Part shown: one piece after another, positions 1 to 8,321 of the stretch
How the letters are laid out: the number at the start of each line of letters is the position of its first letter
Numbering within the stretch: the stretch's first letter is position 1
Assembly (NCBI RefSeq): GCF_010730955.1
Contig: NZ_AP022577.1
Span: forward strand, 1,550,001 to 1,614,000
Direction: 5' to 3'
From: Mycolicibacterium aubagnense
Lineage (GTDB): Bacteria > Actinomycetota > Actinomycetes > Mycobacteriales > Mycobacteriaceae
Length of the DNA: 64,000 bases
Notes under the pieces: model-generated
What the model saw: only the letters and a program-made list of their open reading frames with translations
Told to the model about the DNA's origin: nothing
Databases searched by the model: none
Made by a program: the position numbers and the translations under genes

Positions 1-2168
1 AACTCGGCCACCCGTTCGGCACGCAACCGCAGATTGAGTCCGCCCACAGCGGTTTCGACGTGGCCATCACGAATCAACTCGGCGCCCGAGAACTCGTGGT
101 CCACCCGCAGACCATCCTCGTGCAGCGACGCTTGGATTCGGAAGCCGGCCGCCGCAAGGTCCGCCAACCGCACCACGATGCCGATGTCGGAACCGTAGGT
201 CGTGGTCCGCCAGTGCACCGTCTCGCCGGCGACGTCGAAGCTCTGTTCCGGATGCGCCGCGGCCCAAGGTGTTACGTCGAACATCTCGGTACCCGCCACC
301 CGCAGCTCACCAGACCACGTAGCCCACCGGTACCGGTCGCGGTGCCGCGCTCCACCCCACCGGATGCGGACGAGCTCGTCAGACAGCCCCGTCTCGGCAT
401 GCAAGTTGCGCTGCCATACCCGTCCTGCGCTGTCGTAGATGGCAACTTCATCCCAGCCGGATGTACCGTAAAGCGCGTAGCCGACGCTCAATTCGGCATC
501 TTCGGTGTCGATCTCGTCGCCCATCCAGGCTTCGCCGCTGCGTAACAGGGCGACGGCCCGCGCTCCGGTCGTCGCCCAGGTCCGGCGCGCGCGCAGCCCC
601 CGGCCCACATCAGCTTTGGTGAGCTCCGGCGCGAGAACTCCGGTCAGGCCGCCGAATCCACCGAAGATGTTCGCTCCGGGTGCCCCACCGCCCGGGCGGC
701 CACGGTGCTCGTCGCTGGCGGCGCTGGCACCCAGACGAAGGCCGCGGGCCAGCGCATCTTCCAGGAACCACGGGCTGCTTCCCCAGGACGAGTGCACTTC
801 GATCAGCCGTTCCAGCTCGGGATGGTGCCAGTCCAGGATCGCGCGCCGGCCACCCACGTGTGGGATCAGCAAGTAGGAATCCGGGTCCTTTTCGTAAGCG
901 GCGTAAAGCTCGGTGATGGGCCACGTTTGGGGTGTCGGTACGGTGCTGGCCATCCCCTGGCGCCACTCCAGCGAGCGTGCCAGCGTGGTGTCCTCCCCGA
1001 GAAAGACGACGTTGTGATCACCGCCGACACCTGCCGTGCCACACCATTCGACGCCGGGGTAGCAGACCAGGCTGCCGTCGCTCGAGATGGCCCGGCAGGC
1101 GGCGACCACGTCGACCCAGGCTTCGTCGGTGATCTGGAAGTCGTTGGCGGTGTAGCCGACAACGTCGAGCGCGCCGATATCGCGGGCATAGCGCAGGTTC
1201 CACCCGGTGTCCTGAGTGCCGACCGTGTCGTTGGAATGTACGTGCAGGTCGGTGAAGAACGCACGTGGGGCGGGCAAGTCGTCGATCACATCCAAGATAG
1301 CCTCGGCGGGCTGCACGTCCACATCGGGTTCCGCGAGGACCTGGATGTGCCCGGCGAGTGCCGGCACCACCAGCGCCACACTCGCCCAGCCGGTGGACGG
1401 GGTCTGCGCCTCGGCCACCGTGGTGCCATCGACGAGCGCGCGCAACGTGGCGGCAGTATCAGTGCAGGCGTTGCCCCACCGATCCTGCAGGTGAGCGCGG
1501 AGCGTGACAGCGGTGGTGTCGCTGCGGACGAGGCGCGGGCCGCGTACCACCACCCGCTCCGGCGGGCCGGGCACGATGGCCAGTCGATTGACGCCCGCCC
1601 GGGCCATCCGGGAGGTGCCCAACGGGTCGACGAACAGATGCACTTCGAACTCGTCCTCGACAAAGGTCTGGACGCGGGTCCCCGGGCCGCCGAATCGCTT
1701 GTCCCCGAGGCGGATTTCGATCACGTCGCCGGGGCGCAGGTAGCCGTCGACGGCGTGGATGAGCAGCGATTTCTGGAACGGCCGCTCCCCGCCTTTGACG
1801 TCATAACGGACGGCCAACCGCTGCACAGTGGCCGCGCCGGCTTCGGATGCACGCCCCACCAGCGATCGGCTGACCAACTGTGCGGTCGCGTAGTCGCGCC
1901 CGGCCGGATCAGCGGTCTGCAGGTCCCAATCCGAGTAGTAGCGGAAGCACAACTTCAGCCAGCCGCTGTCGGCGATACCCGACCGGCCGACGGTGTAGGT
2001 AAAGACGATCTCGTCCACCGTGCCGGCGACCACCGACGTGTGTGAGCAGCGCAGCTGGCCGAGGAACGGCACTGCGTCGAATTCCGCCGTGATGGCGTCC
2101 CGCACAGCAGTCACCGAGCAGTCATTGCTGTTCAACGGGCTCTGCGGACGGAGTGGAACGCGGGGCAT
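1..2168 (-). CDS. DUF3604/PHP-like metal-dependent protein (3' end missing)
   Basis: The minus frame from ATG 2168 stays open to the left edge (722 codons), so the C-terminus lies outside the window. A GGAAAGGA ribosome site sits just before the ATG. About 290 residues that look beta-rich precede a PHP/amidohydrolase-like metal site: DLHVH near residue 305, GVEWCG near 378, IPHVGG near 434 and SDEH near 488. That order of His, Glu and Asp/His motifs is what DUF3604 proteins show; their reaction is unknown to me. No signal peptide is visible. It is divergent from a LysR gene that probably controls it. The family call is from recalled motifs; the reading frame itself is secure because protein-like sequence runs through its full length. 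Confidence 0.75.
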   Translation of the reverse strand, partial: MPRVPLRPQSPLNSNDCSVTAVRDAITAEFDAVPFLGQLRCSHTSVVAGTVDEIVFTYTVGRSGIADSGWLKLCFRYYSDWDLQTADPAGRDYATAQLVSRSLVGRASEAGAATVQRLAVRYDVKGGERPFQKSLLIHAVDGYLRPGDVIEIRLGDKRFGGPGTRVQTFVEDEFEVHLFVDPLGTSRMARAGVNRLAIVPGPPERVVVRGPRLVRSDTTAVTLRAHLQDRWGNACTDTAATLRALVDGTTVAEAQTPSTGWASVALVVPALAGHIQVLAEPDVDVQPAEAILDVIDDLPAPRAFFTDLHVHSNDTVGTQDTGWNLRYARDIGALDVVGYTANDFQITDEAWVDVVAACRAISSDGSLVCYPGVEWCGTAGVGGDHNVVFLGEDTTLARSLEWRQGMASTVPTPQTWPITELYAAYEKDPDSYLLIPHVGGRRAILDWHHPELERLIEVHSSWGSSPWFLEDALARGLRLGASAASDEHRGRPGGGAPGANIFGGFGGLTGVLAPELTKADVGRGLRARRTWATTGARAVALLRSGEAWMGDEIDTEDAELSVGYALYGTSGWDEVAIYDSAGRVWQRNLHAETGLSDELVRIRWGGARHRDRYRWATWSGELRVAGTEMFDVTPWAAAHPEQSFDVAGETVHWRTTTYGSDIGIVVRLADLAAAGFRIQASLHEDGLRVDHEFSGAELIRDGHVETAVGGLNLRLRAERVAE

Positions 2169-2245
2169 CAATCCATCCTTTCCGCAATACACCTAGGAGT
2201 CCAGTTAATAGATATGATGCGATTCATCATTGAAAGTGAATAAAG
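2169..2245. promoter_or_regulatory. Divergent promoter with inverted repeat (LysR-type operator candidate)
   Basis: This 77-bp AT-rich gap separates the DUF3604-like gene from the LysR gene. It holds a perfect inverted repeat, ATGATG (2214-2219), 5-nt spacer, CATCAT (2225-2230). TATGAT at 2213-2218 is a near-consensus forward -10 and overlaps the left arm, so a bound regulator would control its own promoter. That the LysR protein binds here is inference from position. Confidence 0.5.
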
Positions 2246-3142
2246 ATGAATCTGCAGCAACTGCGTTACACGGTCGCCCTGGCTGAGGCCAAGAGCTTCA
2301 CCAAGGCAGCCGAAAGTTCCTTCGTCGTGCAATCCGCACTCAGCCAGCAGGTCCGGAGATTCGAGGAAGAGCTCGGCGTGGCCCTCTTCGAGCGCACGAC
2401 TCGTTCGGTCTCGCTGACTCCGGCAGGCGAGGCGCTCATGCCGCTGCTGTACCAGGTGGTCGCCGGCATCGACCAGATCAAGGTCGATGCCCAGGCCCTC
2501 AGCGGCACCGTCACCGGACGCCTGACCGTCGGGATGATGGAGGTGCCCTCCGAAAGCCTCGACGCGGCAACGCTGATGGCGACGTTCCACTCCCGCTACC
2601 CCCAAGTGAGCGTGACCCTGCGCAGCGGCGGTAGCGACGTACTGCTGACCGCGACCCGCGACCGCAAACTGGACGCGGCCATCGTCGGCTCCAACGTCTC
2701 CCCGGCCAGCGACCAGTTGGATTTCACCCACTTGTTCACCGAGTCGTTGATCGCGGTGATGCCGTGCGATCACCCGCTGACCAGAGCGCGGGCAGTGTCG
2801 CTGACCGACCTGGCGGCGTTGCCGTTCATCGACTTTCCACCCGGGTACGGTCTTCGACACGAAACCGACCGCGGCTTCGCCGGTGTGCCACGGCGGGTCG
2901 CCTTCGAGGTCACACGTGTCGACGAGGTCGTGCATTTCGTCCGCCAGAATCTCGGCGTGGCACTGCTGCCGGAATCGGTGGCGCGGACCCGCGCCGACAC
3001 CGACAGCACCTTGGCGCTGCGCCCGGTAACCGGCGTCGAGATGCAGCGTCAGGTGCACCTCGTGGCACCACGACCGCAGCTGCGTTCGGCCGCATGCCAG
3101 GCGTTCATCGCCTGCGTCCACGACCACCTGGCATCGCACTAA
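2246..3142 (+). CDS. LysR-family transcriptional regulator
   Basis: A 298-residue protein of normal LysR length. Residues 1-60 form the winged helix-turn-helix (MNLQQLRYTVALAEAKSFT start, SALSQQVRRFEEELG recognition region), followed by a linker helix and a two-lobed effector-binding domain from about residue 90. The ATG follows a short GAAAG-containing leader. LysR proteins usually control a divergent neighbour in response to a small molecule, so the DUF3604-like gene is the likely target. The effector cannot be read from the sequence. The stop overlaps the end of a possible degraded minus-strand gene. Confidence 0.9.
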   Translation: MNLQQLRYTVALAEAKSFTKAAESSFVVQSALSQQVRRFEEELGVALFERTTRSVSLTPAGEALMPLLYQVVAGIDQIKVDAQALSGTVTGRLTVGMMEVPSESLDAATLMATFHSRYPQVSVTLRSGGSDVLLTATRDRKLDAAIVGSNVSPASDQLDFTHLFTESLIAVMPCDHPLTRARAVSLTDLAALPFIDFPPGYGLRHETDRGFAGVPRRVAFEVTRVDEVVHFVRQNLGVALLPESVARTRADTDSTLALRPVTGVEMQRQVHLVAPRPQLRSAACQAFIACVHDHLASH

Positions 3143-3410
3143 GTGAAGCCGGCGGGCGAAAAATACCCGCGCACAGCGGCTTCGAGCACGCGCACCGCGG
3201 TGGCCATGGTGTCGATACCATCCATCTTCCCTTGCAGACCTGCGTGACGGCCCGCAACGTAACACCGGCATCGACGGGATTCGGGGCGTCGACGGCGCCG
3301 CAGCGTCGTCACCGCTGCGGAAGGAACTCGCCCGAATCCGTTCCGACCTGCAGCAAGTCGGCAGCGCTTCCGCCGACGCGGAGCGTTTCAATCCTCCTGA
3401 TCCGATGGTG
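3139..3410 (-). pseudogene. Possible small degraded gene between LysR and deazaflavin reductase
   Basis: No intact gene fits 3143-3445. On the minus strand three protein-like pieces follow each other in different frames: LRVGGSAADLLQVGTDSGEF, then DAPNPVDAGVTLRAVTQVC, then GIDTMATAVRVLEAAVRGYF ending at a TAG at 3139-3141. Together they would make a protein of roughly 85 residues broken by two frame changes. I do not recognise the family. The alternative is non-coding GC-rich DNA that reads like protein by chance. Confidence 0.25.
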
Positions 3411-3445
3411 TGAGCCCTGACCTTCTGGGCAGCGCCGTGAAGGGT

Positions 3446-3874
3446 CTAGTCAGTGAAGTCGATGCGCACAGATACGGGCGCGGTTCCGTAGGACGCGATT
3501 TTCGGTCCCGCCGCACCGGACAGCCGCACGCGCGCACGCACGTCGTCGTCCGGCACAAAGGACGCGATGCCAGCGCGCCATCGATTCCCTTGCTGGATGC
3601 GCACATTCGGATTGGCCTCGATGTTGGCACCCCAGCCGGACAACGTACCGTGACCGCAGATCACCCACGCGCCCGATTCATCAAAAATCGGCGACACCGG
3701 CACCCGTCGCAGCTGCCCGGTTTTGCGGCCAAGGGTTTCCAATTCGCTTACCTGCGTTGGGCGCACCGCCCCCAGCCGGGCAAGACCCCGCACCGTCGGG
3801 TTGAGCAGGTAACGCCCAACCGCGCGGAATACCCGGAACTGTCGGCGCGCCGCCCGAGTGTGACCTGTGTCCAC
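3446..3874 (-). CDS. Deazaflavin (F420)-dependent nitroreductase-family protein
   Basis: A 142-residue protein of the small split-barrel family that includes Mycobacterium tuberculosis Ddn and related F420H2-dependent quinone/nitro reductases. Typical signs are the N-terminal LLNPTVRGLARLG segment, VSELETLGRKTGQLRRVPVS, and the GAWVICGHGTLSGWGANIEA core. Start is GTG 3874, preceded by a strong AAGGAGGAA site. It probably reduces a quinone or other low-potential substrate with F420H2 at or near the membrane; the substrate is unknown. It lies directly downstream of the AurF-like gene but has its own promoter. Confidence 0.85.
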   Translation of the reverse strand: MDTGHTRAARRQFRVFRAVGRYLLNPTVRGLARLGAVRPTQVSELETLGRKTGQLRRVPVSPIFDESGAWVICGHGTLSGWGANIEANPNVRIQQGNRWRAGIASFVPDDDVRARVRLSGAAGPKIASYGTAPVSVRIDFTD

Positions 3875-3916
3875 GAATTTCCTCCTTGCCAGCCGTGGCC
3901 GAGCGATGGACCCGAT

Positions 3917-3951
3917 ATCGTGAATATACCGATCGGTCTACCCATCGGCAA
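3917..3951 (-). promoter_or_regulatory. Sigma-A promoter with palindromic operator for the deazaflavin reductase
   Basis: On the minus strand TTGCCG (3951-3946), a 17-nt spacer and TATATT (3928-3923) make a good sigma-A promoter, giving a leader of about 42 nt. The perfect palindrome ACCGATCGGT (3928-3937) abuts the -10. That position would allow repression. No candidate repressor gene is adjacent. Confidence 0.6.
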
Positions 3952-3955
3952 GGTG

Positions 3956-5296
3956 TCATAGGGTCGGCATGAACTCAGCCACGGCAAGGATGGTGAGCAC
4001 GACCAAGGCGAGTCCGATCAGCCCACCCGCAGGAATCATCGTGCTGCACACCACGATCCAAACGGCCAGCCTCGACCACTCGAACGATTGGTTGCCGACC
4101 ACGCTCCCGAAGTGAGCCCGGAGCCCGTGGTAGGACGCCCACACCGCCGTGGCCGCCGCCGCCACAATGACGATCCGCAGCCCGACCGGCGTCGCCACCA
4201 TCGCAATACCCGCCGCGACCACAGCGGCCGCTACCCGCCCCCACACCACTGCCCGAACTGCAGTTGCCGCGGTCCACGGTTGACTGCGATCGGGCTCACC
4301 GCGGTACCGGGGTAGCCGCCCATCAATACCCAAGAGCCGCCACATCCACCGCGTCCAGACCGTGCGCAGACCGAGGTCTTCGGCAACACGTCGGACGTCG
4401 GCGGCCGATTCTGCCAACATCTGCCGGGATCGAGCGCTGCGCCAGTAGGCGGCCTTGAAGGTGCGCCTCGGGATTCCGAACTGCCGGGCGAATGCACGCG
4501 GTGGTGCGATCATCTCGCCGATCAGCCACCGCAGATAGATCGGAAATGCCAAGGCGTACAACAGCCGCCGCAACCGTCCCACTGCCGCGATTCGGTGCGT
4601 CAGATAGTGGTCGGCGAATGAGATGTGGCGGGCTTCCTCCGCGAGATGAATGGAAGTGATCTTGTTCAGCAACGGCGGCACCGCCGCCGCGCCCCGATGC
4701 TGCAGCGTCTGTTGGAAGTGCAGCGGCTGTTCCCCGCACAGCACCCCGATGAACAGGAAGATATTGGCGTAGCCGCCGATGAATCCCAGAATCGGCCCGA
4801 AAAACCGTGACCCTCTGCGCATACCGGGAACGTCGGCGCCAGTGCGGTTCACGAACTCCTGGAACATCTGAATGTGGTGGCATTCATCGGTCAGCTCATG
4901 AAGCAAGTACTGAAACACCACCGAACCGTTGGGCAGGGTGCCGGCGTGGTGAATCACCCCGCGGATCAGCATCATCTCGAACTGCAACGTCACCTTGAGG
5001 ATGTTCGCGGTGAGCCAGCGCCCCATCGCGATGCGCTGTTCAACGGGTTGCCGCGCATACCATTCAGTCGCCGCGAGCGGAGCGATGTCGGGGTCGAGCT
5101 GCCAACGCGGGTCATCCTGGTCCAGCGTGTTTTCGGCTGCATCCCAGTCGATGTCGATAAACGGATCGAAACGCCGACGGGTACTCGCCCGGCAGAGCGT
5201 TGCGGCGATGCCGGCATCGAGTTCGGCCGGCGTGCCGGCGCGCAGGTGTGATCTGGCCGATTCGGCGGGGGCGTGTGCGGTGAAGCCCACAGTCAT
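3956..5296 (-). CDS. AurF-like diiron oxygenase fused to a C-terminal membrane domain
   Basis: A 446-residue protein. The first ~330 residues match the AurF (p-aminobenzoate N-oxygenase) ferritin-like family: E107 in LQFEMMLIRG, ExxH at 138-141 (DECHHIQ) and ExxH at 221-224 (EEARHISF), which would bind two irons. Residues ~345-446 carry two or three strongly hydrophobic stretches that AurF itself does not have, suggesting membrane attachment. ATG 5296 follows GGAGGTCA. It probably oxygenates an amine or lipid-like substrate near the membrane, but the substrate is unknown. The deazaflavin reductase downstream could supply reducing power (inference). Confidence 0.8.
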   Translation of the reverse strand: MTVGFTAHAPAESARSHLRAGTPAELDAGIAATLCRASTRRRFDPFIDIDWDAAENTLDQDDPRWQLDPDIAPLAATEWYARQPVEQRIAMGRWLTANILKVTLQFEMMLIRGVIHHAGTLPNGSVVFQYLLHELTDECHHIQMFQEFVNRTGADVPGMRRGSRFFGPILGFIGGYANIFLFIGVLCGEQPLHFQQTLQHRGAAAVPPLLNKITSIHLAEEARHISFADHYLTHRIAAVGRLRRLLYALAFPIYLRWLIGEMIAPPRAFARQFGIPRRTFKAAYWRSARSRQMLAESAADVRRVAEDLGLRTVWTRWMWRLLGIDGRLPRYRGEPDRSQPWTAATAVRAVVWGRVAAAVVAAGIAMVATPVGLRIVIVAAAATAVWASYHGLRAHFGSVVGNQSFEWSRLAVWIVVCSTMIPAGGLIGLALVVLTILAVAEFMPTL

Positions 5297-5470
5297 GGCA
5301 TGACCTCCGTTGGTATCGAAGGGGTCGGGATGCCGACGAGCGTGCTGCCAGGCATTTGCGTGACGGTGTCAGCCGCGTTGCGGCGACGGCTCTTCGCGTG
5401 GGAAGCGTTGTCCCAGTGTGGGATATGCGGATGACACTGAGGCGAAACGTCGCAGAAACAGCGCGGTTCC

Positions 5471-5482
5471 TATACTCGGCGA
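5471..5482 (+). promoter_or_regulatory. Leaderless promoter of the amino-acid permease
   Basis: TATACT at 5471-5476 is a near-perfect -10 box and lies 5 nt before ATG 5482, so the transcript would begin at or very near the start codon. There is no ribosome-binding site before this ATG, which fits a leaderless mRNA. Confidence 0.55.
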
Positions 5483-6939
5483 TGGTCATCTCGGACAACC
5501 ACCCGCCGCTGCACGGCCTGGGCCCGCGCACGCGTCTGGGCGGCTTGGATCGCGGTGCGTTGGGCGCCGCCGATGTTGCGGCACAGTCTGTTTCGGCCAT
5601 GGCACCGTGCGGTGCCGCGGCCGCGATTCCCGTATTGGTTGCGGGGCAGGGTGGTCCGGTAGTGCTGAGCATGGCCGTCGCGTTCGTGCTCGCACTGATC
5701 GTGTCCTGGCTGGTCCGGGGATTCGCGCGGCGGGTACCTGCCGCCGGCTCGCTCTACACGTGCGCAGCCGTTGGGGTTGGGCCGATGTCGGGCTTCATCA
5801 CAGCTGGTGCACTGTTGCTCGGCTACCTCGGCATCGGGATGTTCGCCGTCACTGAGACTTCGGCGTTCTGGCTCAGGTTGGCGTCCTCGGTCGGAATGAC
5901 GGCGCACGGCTGGCTGGTCGCTGCCGCCGCACTCGGGTTCGCGGCACTCAGTGGGGTGGTACTGGTTCGCGGTATTCGGCTGTCGGCCCGGGTCTCGCTG
6001 GTGACCGAGACCGTCGCGGTACTGCTCGTGGTGGCAGTTTCGGTGTGGTTGCTCTGTCACGGCGACGAACGTCGATTGCACGACGCCGTGCTGGCACCCA
6101 TCCCCGACCTCGGCCGTTTGGCCTCCAGTGTGGCCGTCGCGATGACAGCGTTCGTCGGCTTCGAGAGCGCCACGGTGCTGGCGGTCGAGACCCGAAACCC
6201 GCTGCGGACGGTGCCGGCGGCGGTCCGCGGCTCACTGCTGGTGGGCGGCGCGGTCGTGCTGCTCGCGACCCTGGCCCAAGCCGAGACCCTCAGCGGCACA
6301 ACGACCACTTCGTGGTTCCAGGCACTGACCGCCGATCCGGGCGGGCGGGCGTTGGTTCCTGCCGTGTATCTGGCGGCGGCGCTGTCATTCTTTGCCTGCG
6401 CGCTGGCATCTACGACGGCAGCGGCCCGCGTCTTGCTGTCGCTGTCGCGCGAAGGCGTCCTGCCTGCGGCCCTTGGGCACACCGATCTGCGCAGTAAAGC
6501 ACCCACCGTGGGGATCTGGTTGTGCACCGCGATCGTGTTCGGCGTGCCGTTCGCCGTGAGTGCATGCGGCGCCGACGCGGAAGCGGTATGTGGCTCGCTC
6601 GTGGCCGCCGCCGTGTGCGGTTTCCTGCTGGCGTACGCCGCGCTGGCCGGCGCGATGCCCGCGCTGCTGCGGCGGCTGGGCGAACCCAGCCGGGTGGCAT
6701 GGGTGATAGGGCCGGCCTGCGCGCTGGCACTCACCGCGGTCCTGGCCGGGTTCTGGGGCCTGACCCTGGCCGGCCCGTTGTGGACCGGTGCGCTGACGTC
6801 CGCAGCCTGGATGCTGGCATGGACCCTCGTTGGTTTTCGGCTGCGCGGGCGCCGCCCTGACGCGTTCGCGTCGATGGGCGCACACGCCGGAACCGTCAGG
6901 TCGTCGGTGTGGCGCGGCTATCTGCGGAGCACGTCATGA
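5482..6939 (+). CDS. APC-family amino-acid/polyamine permease
   Basis: A 485-residue membrane protein with about 12 hydrophobic segments. The first helix region has the APC signature (LGAADVAAQSVSAMAPCGAA), followed by a helix ending VRGFARRVPAAGSLYT, both typical of amino-acid permeases. The frame is open further upstream to TTG 5356, but ATG 5482 is preferred because a -10 box sits right before it and the upstream residues are unlike transporters. It is translationally coupled (ATGA, 6936-6939) to an IclR-like regulator, so the substrate may be the regulator's ligand. Confidence 0.88.
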   Translation: MVISDNHPPLHGLGPRTRLGGLDRGALGAADVAAQSVSAMAPCGAAAAIPVLVAGQGGPVVLSMAVAFVLALIVSWLVRGFARRVPAAGSLYTCAAVGVGPMSGFITAGALLLGYLGIGMFAVTETSAFWLRLASSVGMTAHGWLVAAAALGFAALSGVVLVRGIRLSARVSLVTETVAVLLVVAVSVWLLCHGDERRLHDAVLAPIPDLGRLASSVAVAMTAFVGFESATVLAVETRNPLRTVPAAVRGSLLVGGAVVLLATLAQAETLSGTTTTSWFQALTADPGGRALVPAVYLAAALSFFACALASTTAAARVLLSLSREGVLPAALGHTDLRSKAPTVGIWLCTAIVFGVPFAVSACGADAEAVCGSLVAAAVCGFLLAYAALAGAMPALLRRLGEPSRVAWVIGPACALALTAVLAGFWGLTLAGPLWTGALTSAAWMLAWTLVGFRLRGRRPDAFASMGAHAGTVRSSVWRGYLRSTS

Positions 6940-7601
6940 CCCGAGCGTTGCGCCCGGACGCCGGGTCGCGTTCGGCGCTCGCGGCCCTCGCCATCATCGA
7001 AGAGGTCGCCGCCGCCGGACCCGGCATCACGGCTCTGGACATCACCTATCGACTACGAATGTCGCGGTCCGCCGCGTACCGGTTGCTCGCCGTCTTGGTC
7101 GACAGCGAATACCTCGTCCGCACGCCCGATTTGGGCGGGTTCGCGCTCGGGCGCCGCATCGACCGATTGGTCGGTATCCCCTCCACTCCGGCGGACCGGT
7201 TACGCGAAGCCGTTGACGCTGTTCGGGCCGAAGCCCGGTTCGGGATACACCTGGTGCTGCACCGGCCCACCCGGTTGCCGGCGTTGGAACTGTTCGACAT
7301 CGATCCAGATTTCCCGCTATCTGATCCGGCCCGGGTGATGGCCGAGCCGGACTGCTCGGCCATCGGACGCATGATTGCCGCGAACGCCCGCGGTGAACGT
7401 CCGGCCTTCTCCACGCAGCACGGGATCTTGTTGCCCGGCCACGGATGTCTCGCGCTCCCGATCCGCGGCGCCGATGACAGTCTGATTGCCGTACTCGCGG
7501 CCTCCGCGCCCGCACATCGAGTGACAGACCCGGATGCGTTGATGGCGTTTCTGACTCCCCACGCTCGGGCCGTGACAATCGCGTGCACAACCGACGGTTG
7601 A
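6936..7601 (+). CDS. IclR-like helix-turn-helix regulator
   Basis: A 221-residue protein whose ATG overlaps the permease stop (ATGA). The N-terminal ~75 residues form a winged helix of IclR type (ALAIIEEVAAAGPGITALDI, then LRMSRSAAYRLLAVLVDSEYL). The remainder resembles a short GAF-like effector domain with a conserved-looking GHGCLALPIRG segment, but is shorter than a standard IclR protein (~250). It probably controls the permease operon. No other target is evident. Confidence 0.75.
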   Translation: MTRALRPDAGSRSALAALAIIEEVAAAGPGITALDITYRLRMSRSAAYRLLAVLVDSEYLVRTPDLGGFALGRRIDRLVGIPSTPADRLREAVDAVRAEARFGIHLVLHRPTRLPALELFDIDPDFPLSDPARVMAEPDCSAIGRMIAANARGERPAFSTQHGILLPGHGCLALPIRGADDSLIAVLAASAPAHRVTDPDALMAFLTPHARAVTIACTTDG

Positions 7602-7618
7602 CTCACGCGTTCGCGGCA

Positions 7619-8239
7619 CTACGGTGCCGGCGTTGCGGCGATCGGCAGCAGGTTCTTCCGGGCGAATTGCGCAACCTGTTCGTAGGTCTCCAACGGCGCC
7701 AGCACCGCAGGCGTGAGGAGGATCGAATGGGTGATGCGGACAAGGATTTCGGCCCGGGCGAGTAGGTCGGGTTCAGGGACCGCCGCTACGTCCGGACCGC
7801 GGAGCACCTCGGCGGTCGCCGCGACGGCGCCGGCCAACAGCGGGCTGGCTTCGAGGGTCAGCCGCGGCAGCACTGTGTCGGGTTCGATTTCGAGAAGCCT
7901 GTTCCAGACGGCATTCGTGCGCACTGTCTCGATCGTCGTGGCAAAACTGTGGACCACTCGATCCGCGAAATTGTCGGTGCGCGCCGCGGCGGCGCGCACG
8001 GCTTCGAACAGCTTTTGGGATTCCCGGATGAGTACCGCGCTGACAATCTCGTTCTTCCCGCCGACGCGGCGATAGATCGTGACCCGGCCCAGCCCTGCAC
8101 GCTGGGCAATTTCGTCGACGGTAGCCCGCCGTATGCCGATCTTGGCGAAGACATCGAGCGCGGCATCGAGGATCTCTTCGACACCCTCATCACGCGCGGT
8201 GTCAGGAGCGAAGAGATCGGTGTGCACGTACCTGACCAT
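7619..8239 (-). CDS. TetR-family repressor, candidate regulator of the catabolic cluster
   Basis: A 206-residue TetR protein: DEIAQRAGLGRVTIYRRVGG is the helix-turn-helix, followed by an all-helical ligand domain. ATG 8239 is chosen; the frame extends upstream into the operator region, which is unlikely to be translated. A minus-strand TACAAT (8269-8264) provides its -10 inside a dyad, implying autoregulation. It is divergent from the hydrolase/monooxygenase operon and convergent with the IclR gene. Because the same operator-like element recurs before fadD at 14231, this protein is the best candidate to control both units (inference). Confidence 0.88.
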   Translation of the reverse strand: MVRYVHTDLFAPDTARDEGVEEILDAALDVFAKIGIRRATVDEIAQRAGLGRVTIYRRVGGKNEIVSAVLIRESQKLFEAVRAAAARTDNFADRVVHSFATTIETVRTNAVWNRLLEIEPDTVLPRLTLEASPLLAGAVAATAEVLRGPDVAAVPEPDLLARAEILVRITHSILLTPAVLAPLETYEQVAQFARKNLLPIAATPAP

Positions 8240-8255
8240 AGTCGACGCTGCAACA

Positions 8256-8288
8256 TTGAAACAATTGTATGTATTATGTTTCACTGTA
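8256..8288. promoter_or_regulatory. Operator-promoter element, copy 1 of 2
   Basis: TGAAACA (8257-8263) and TGTTTCA (8277-8283) form a perfect 7-bp inverted repeat with a 13-nt spacer that contains ACAATTGT's right half. From 8257 the sequence also matches a site at 14232 over about 31 positions: TGAAACAAT, then TA at +11, TATGTT at +18 and ACTGT at +26 are identical. It lies between the divergent TetR and hydrolase genes. Confidence 0.65.
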
Positions 8289-8321
8289 GCACGAAGGACT
8301 CAGAGCCGAGGAAGGCGTGTG

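Noticed and set aside
705..2045. Long plus-strand open frame (446 codons) opposite the DUF3604-like gene
   Set aside because: The minus frame is open over 722 codons with conserved metal motifs and a ribosome site; the plus frame is a GC-rich shadow without recognisable domains.
2168..3391. Minus-strand frame of 407 codons opposite LysR
   Set aside because: The LysR protein is full length with clear domains; the opposite frame has no homology-like features.
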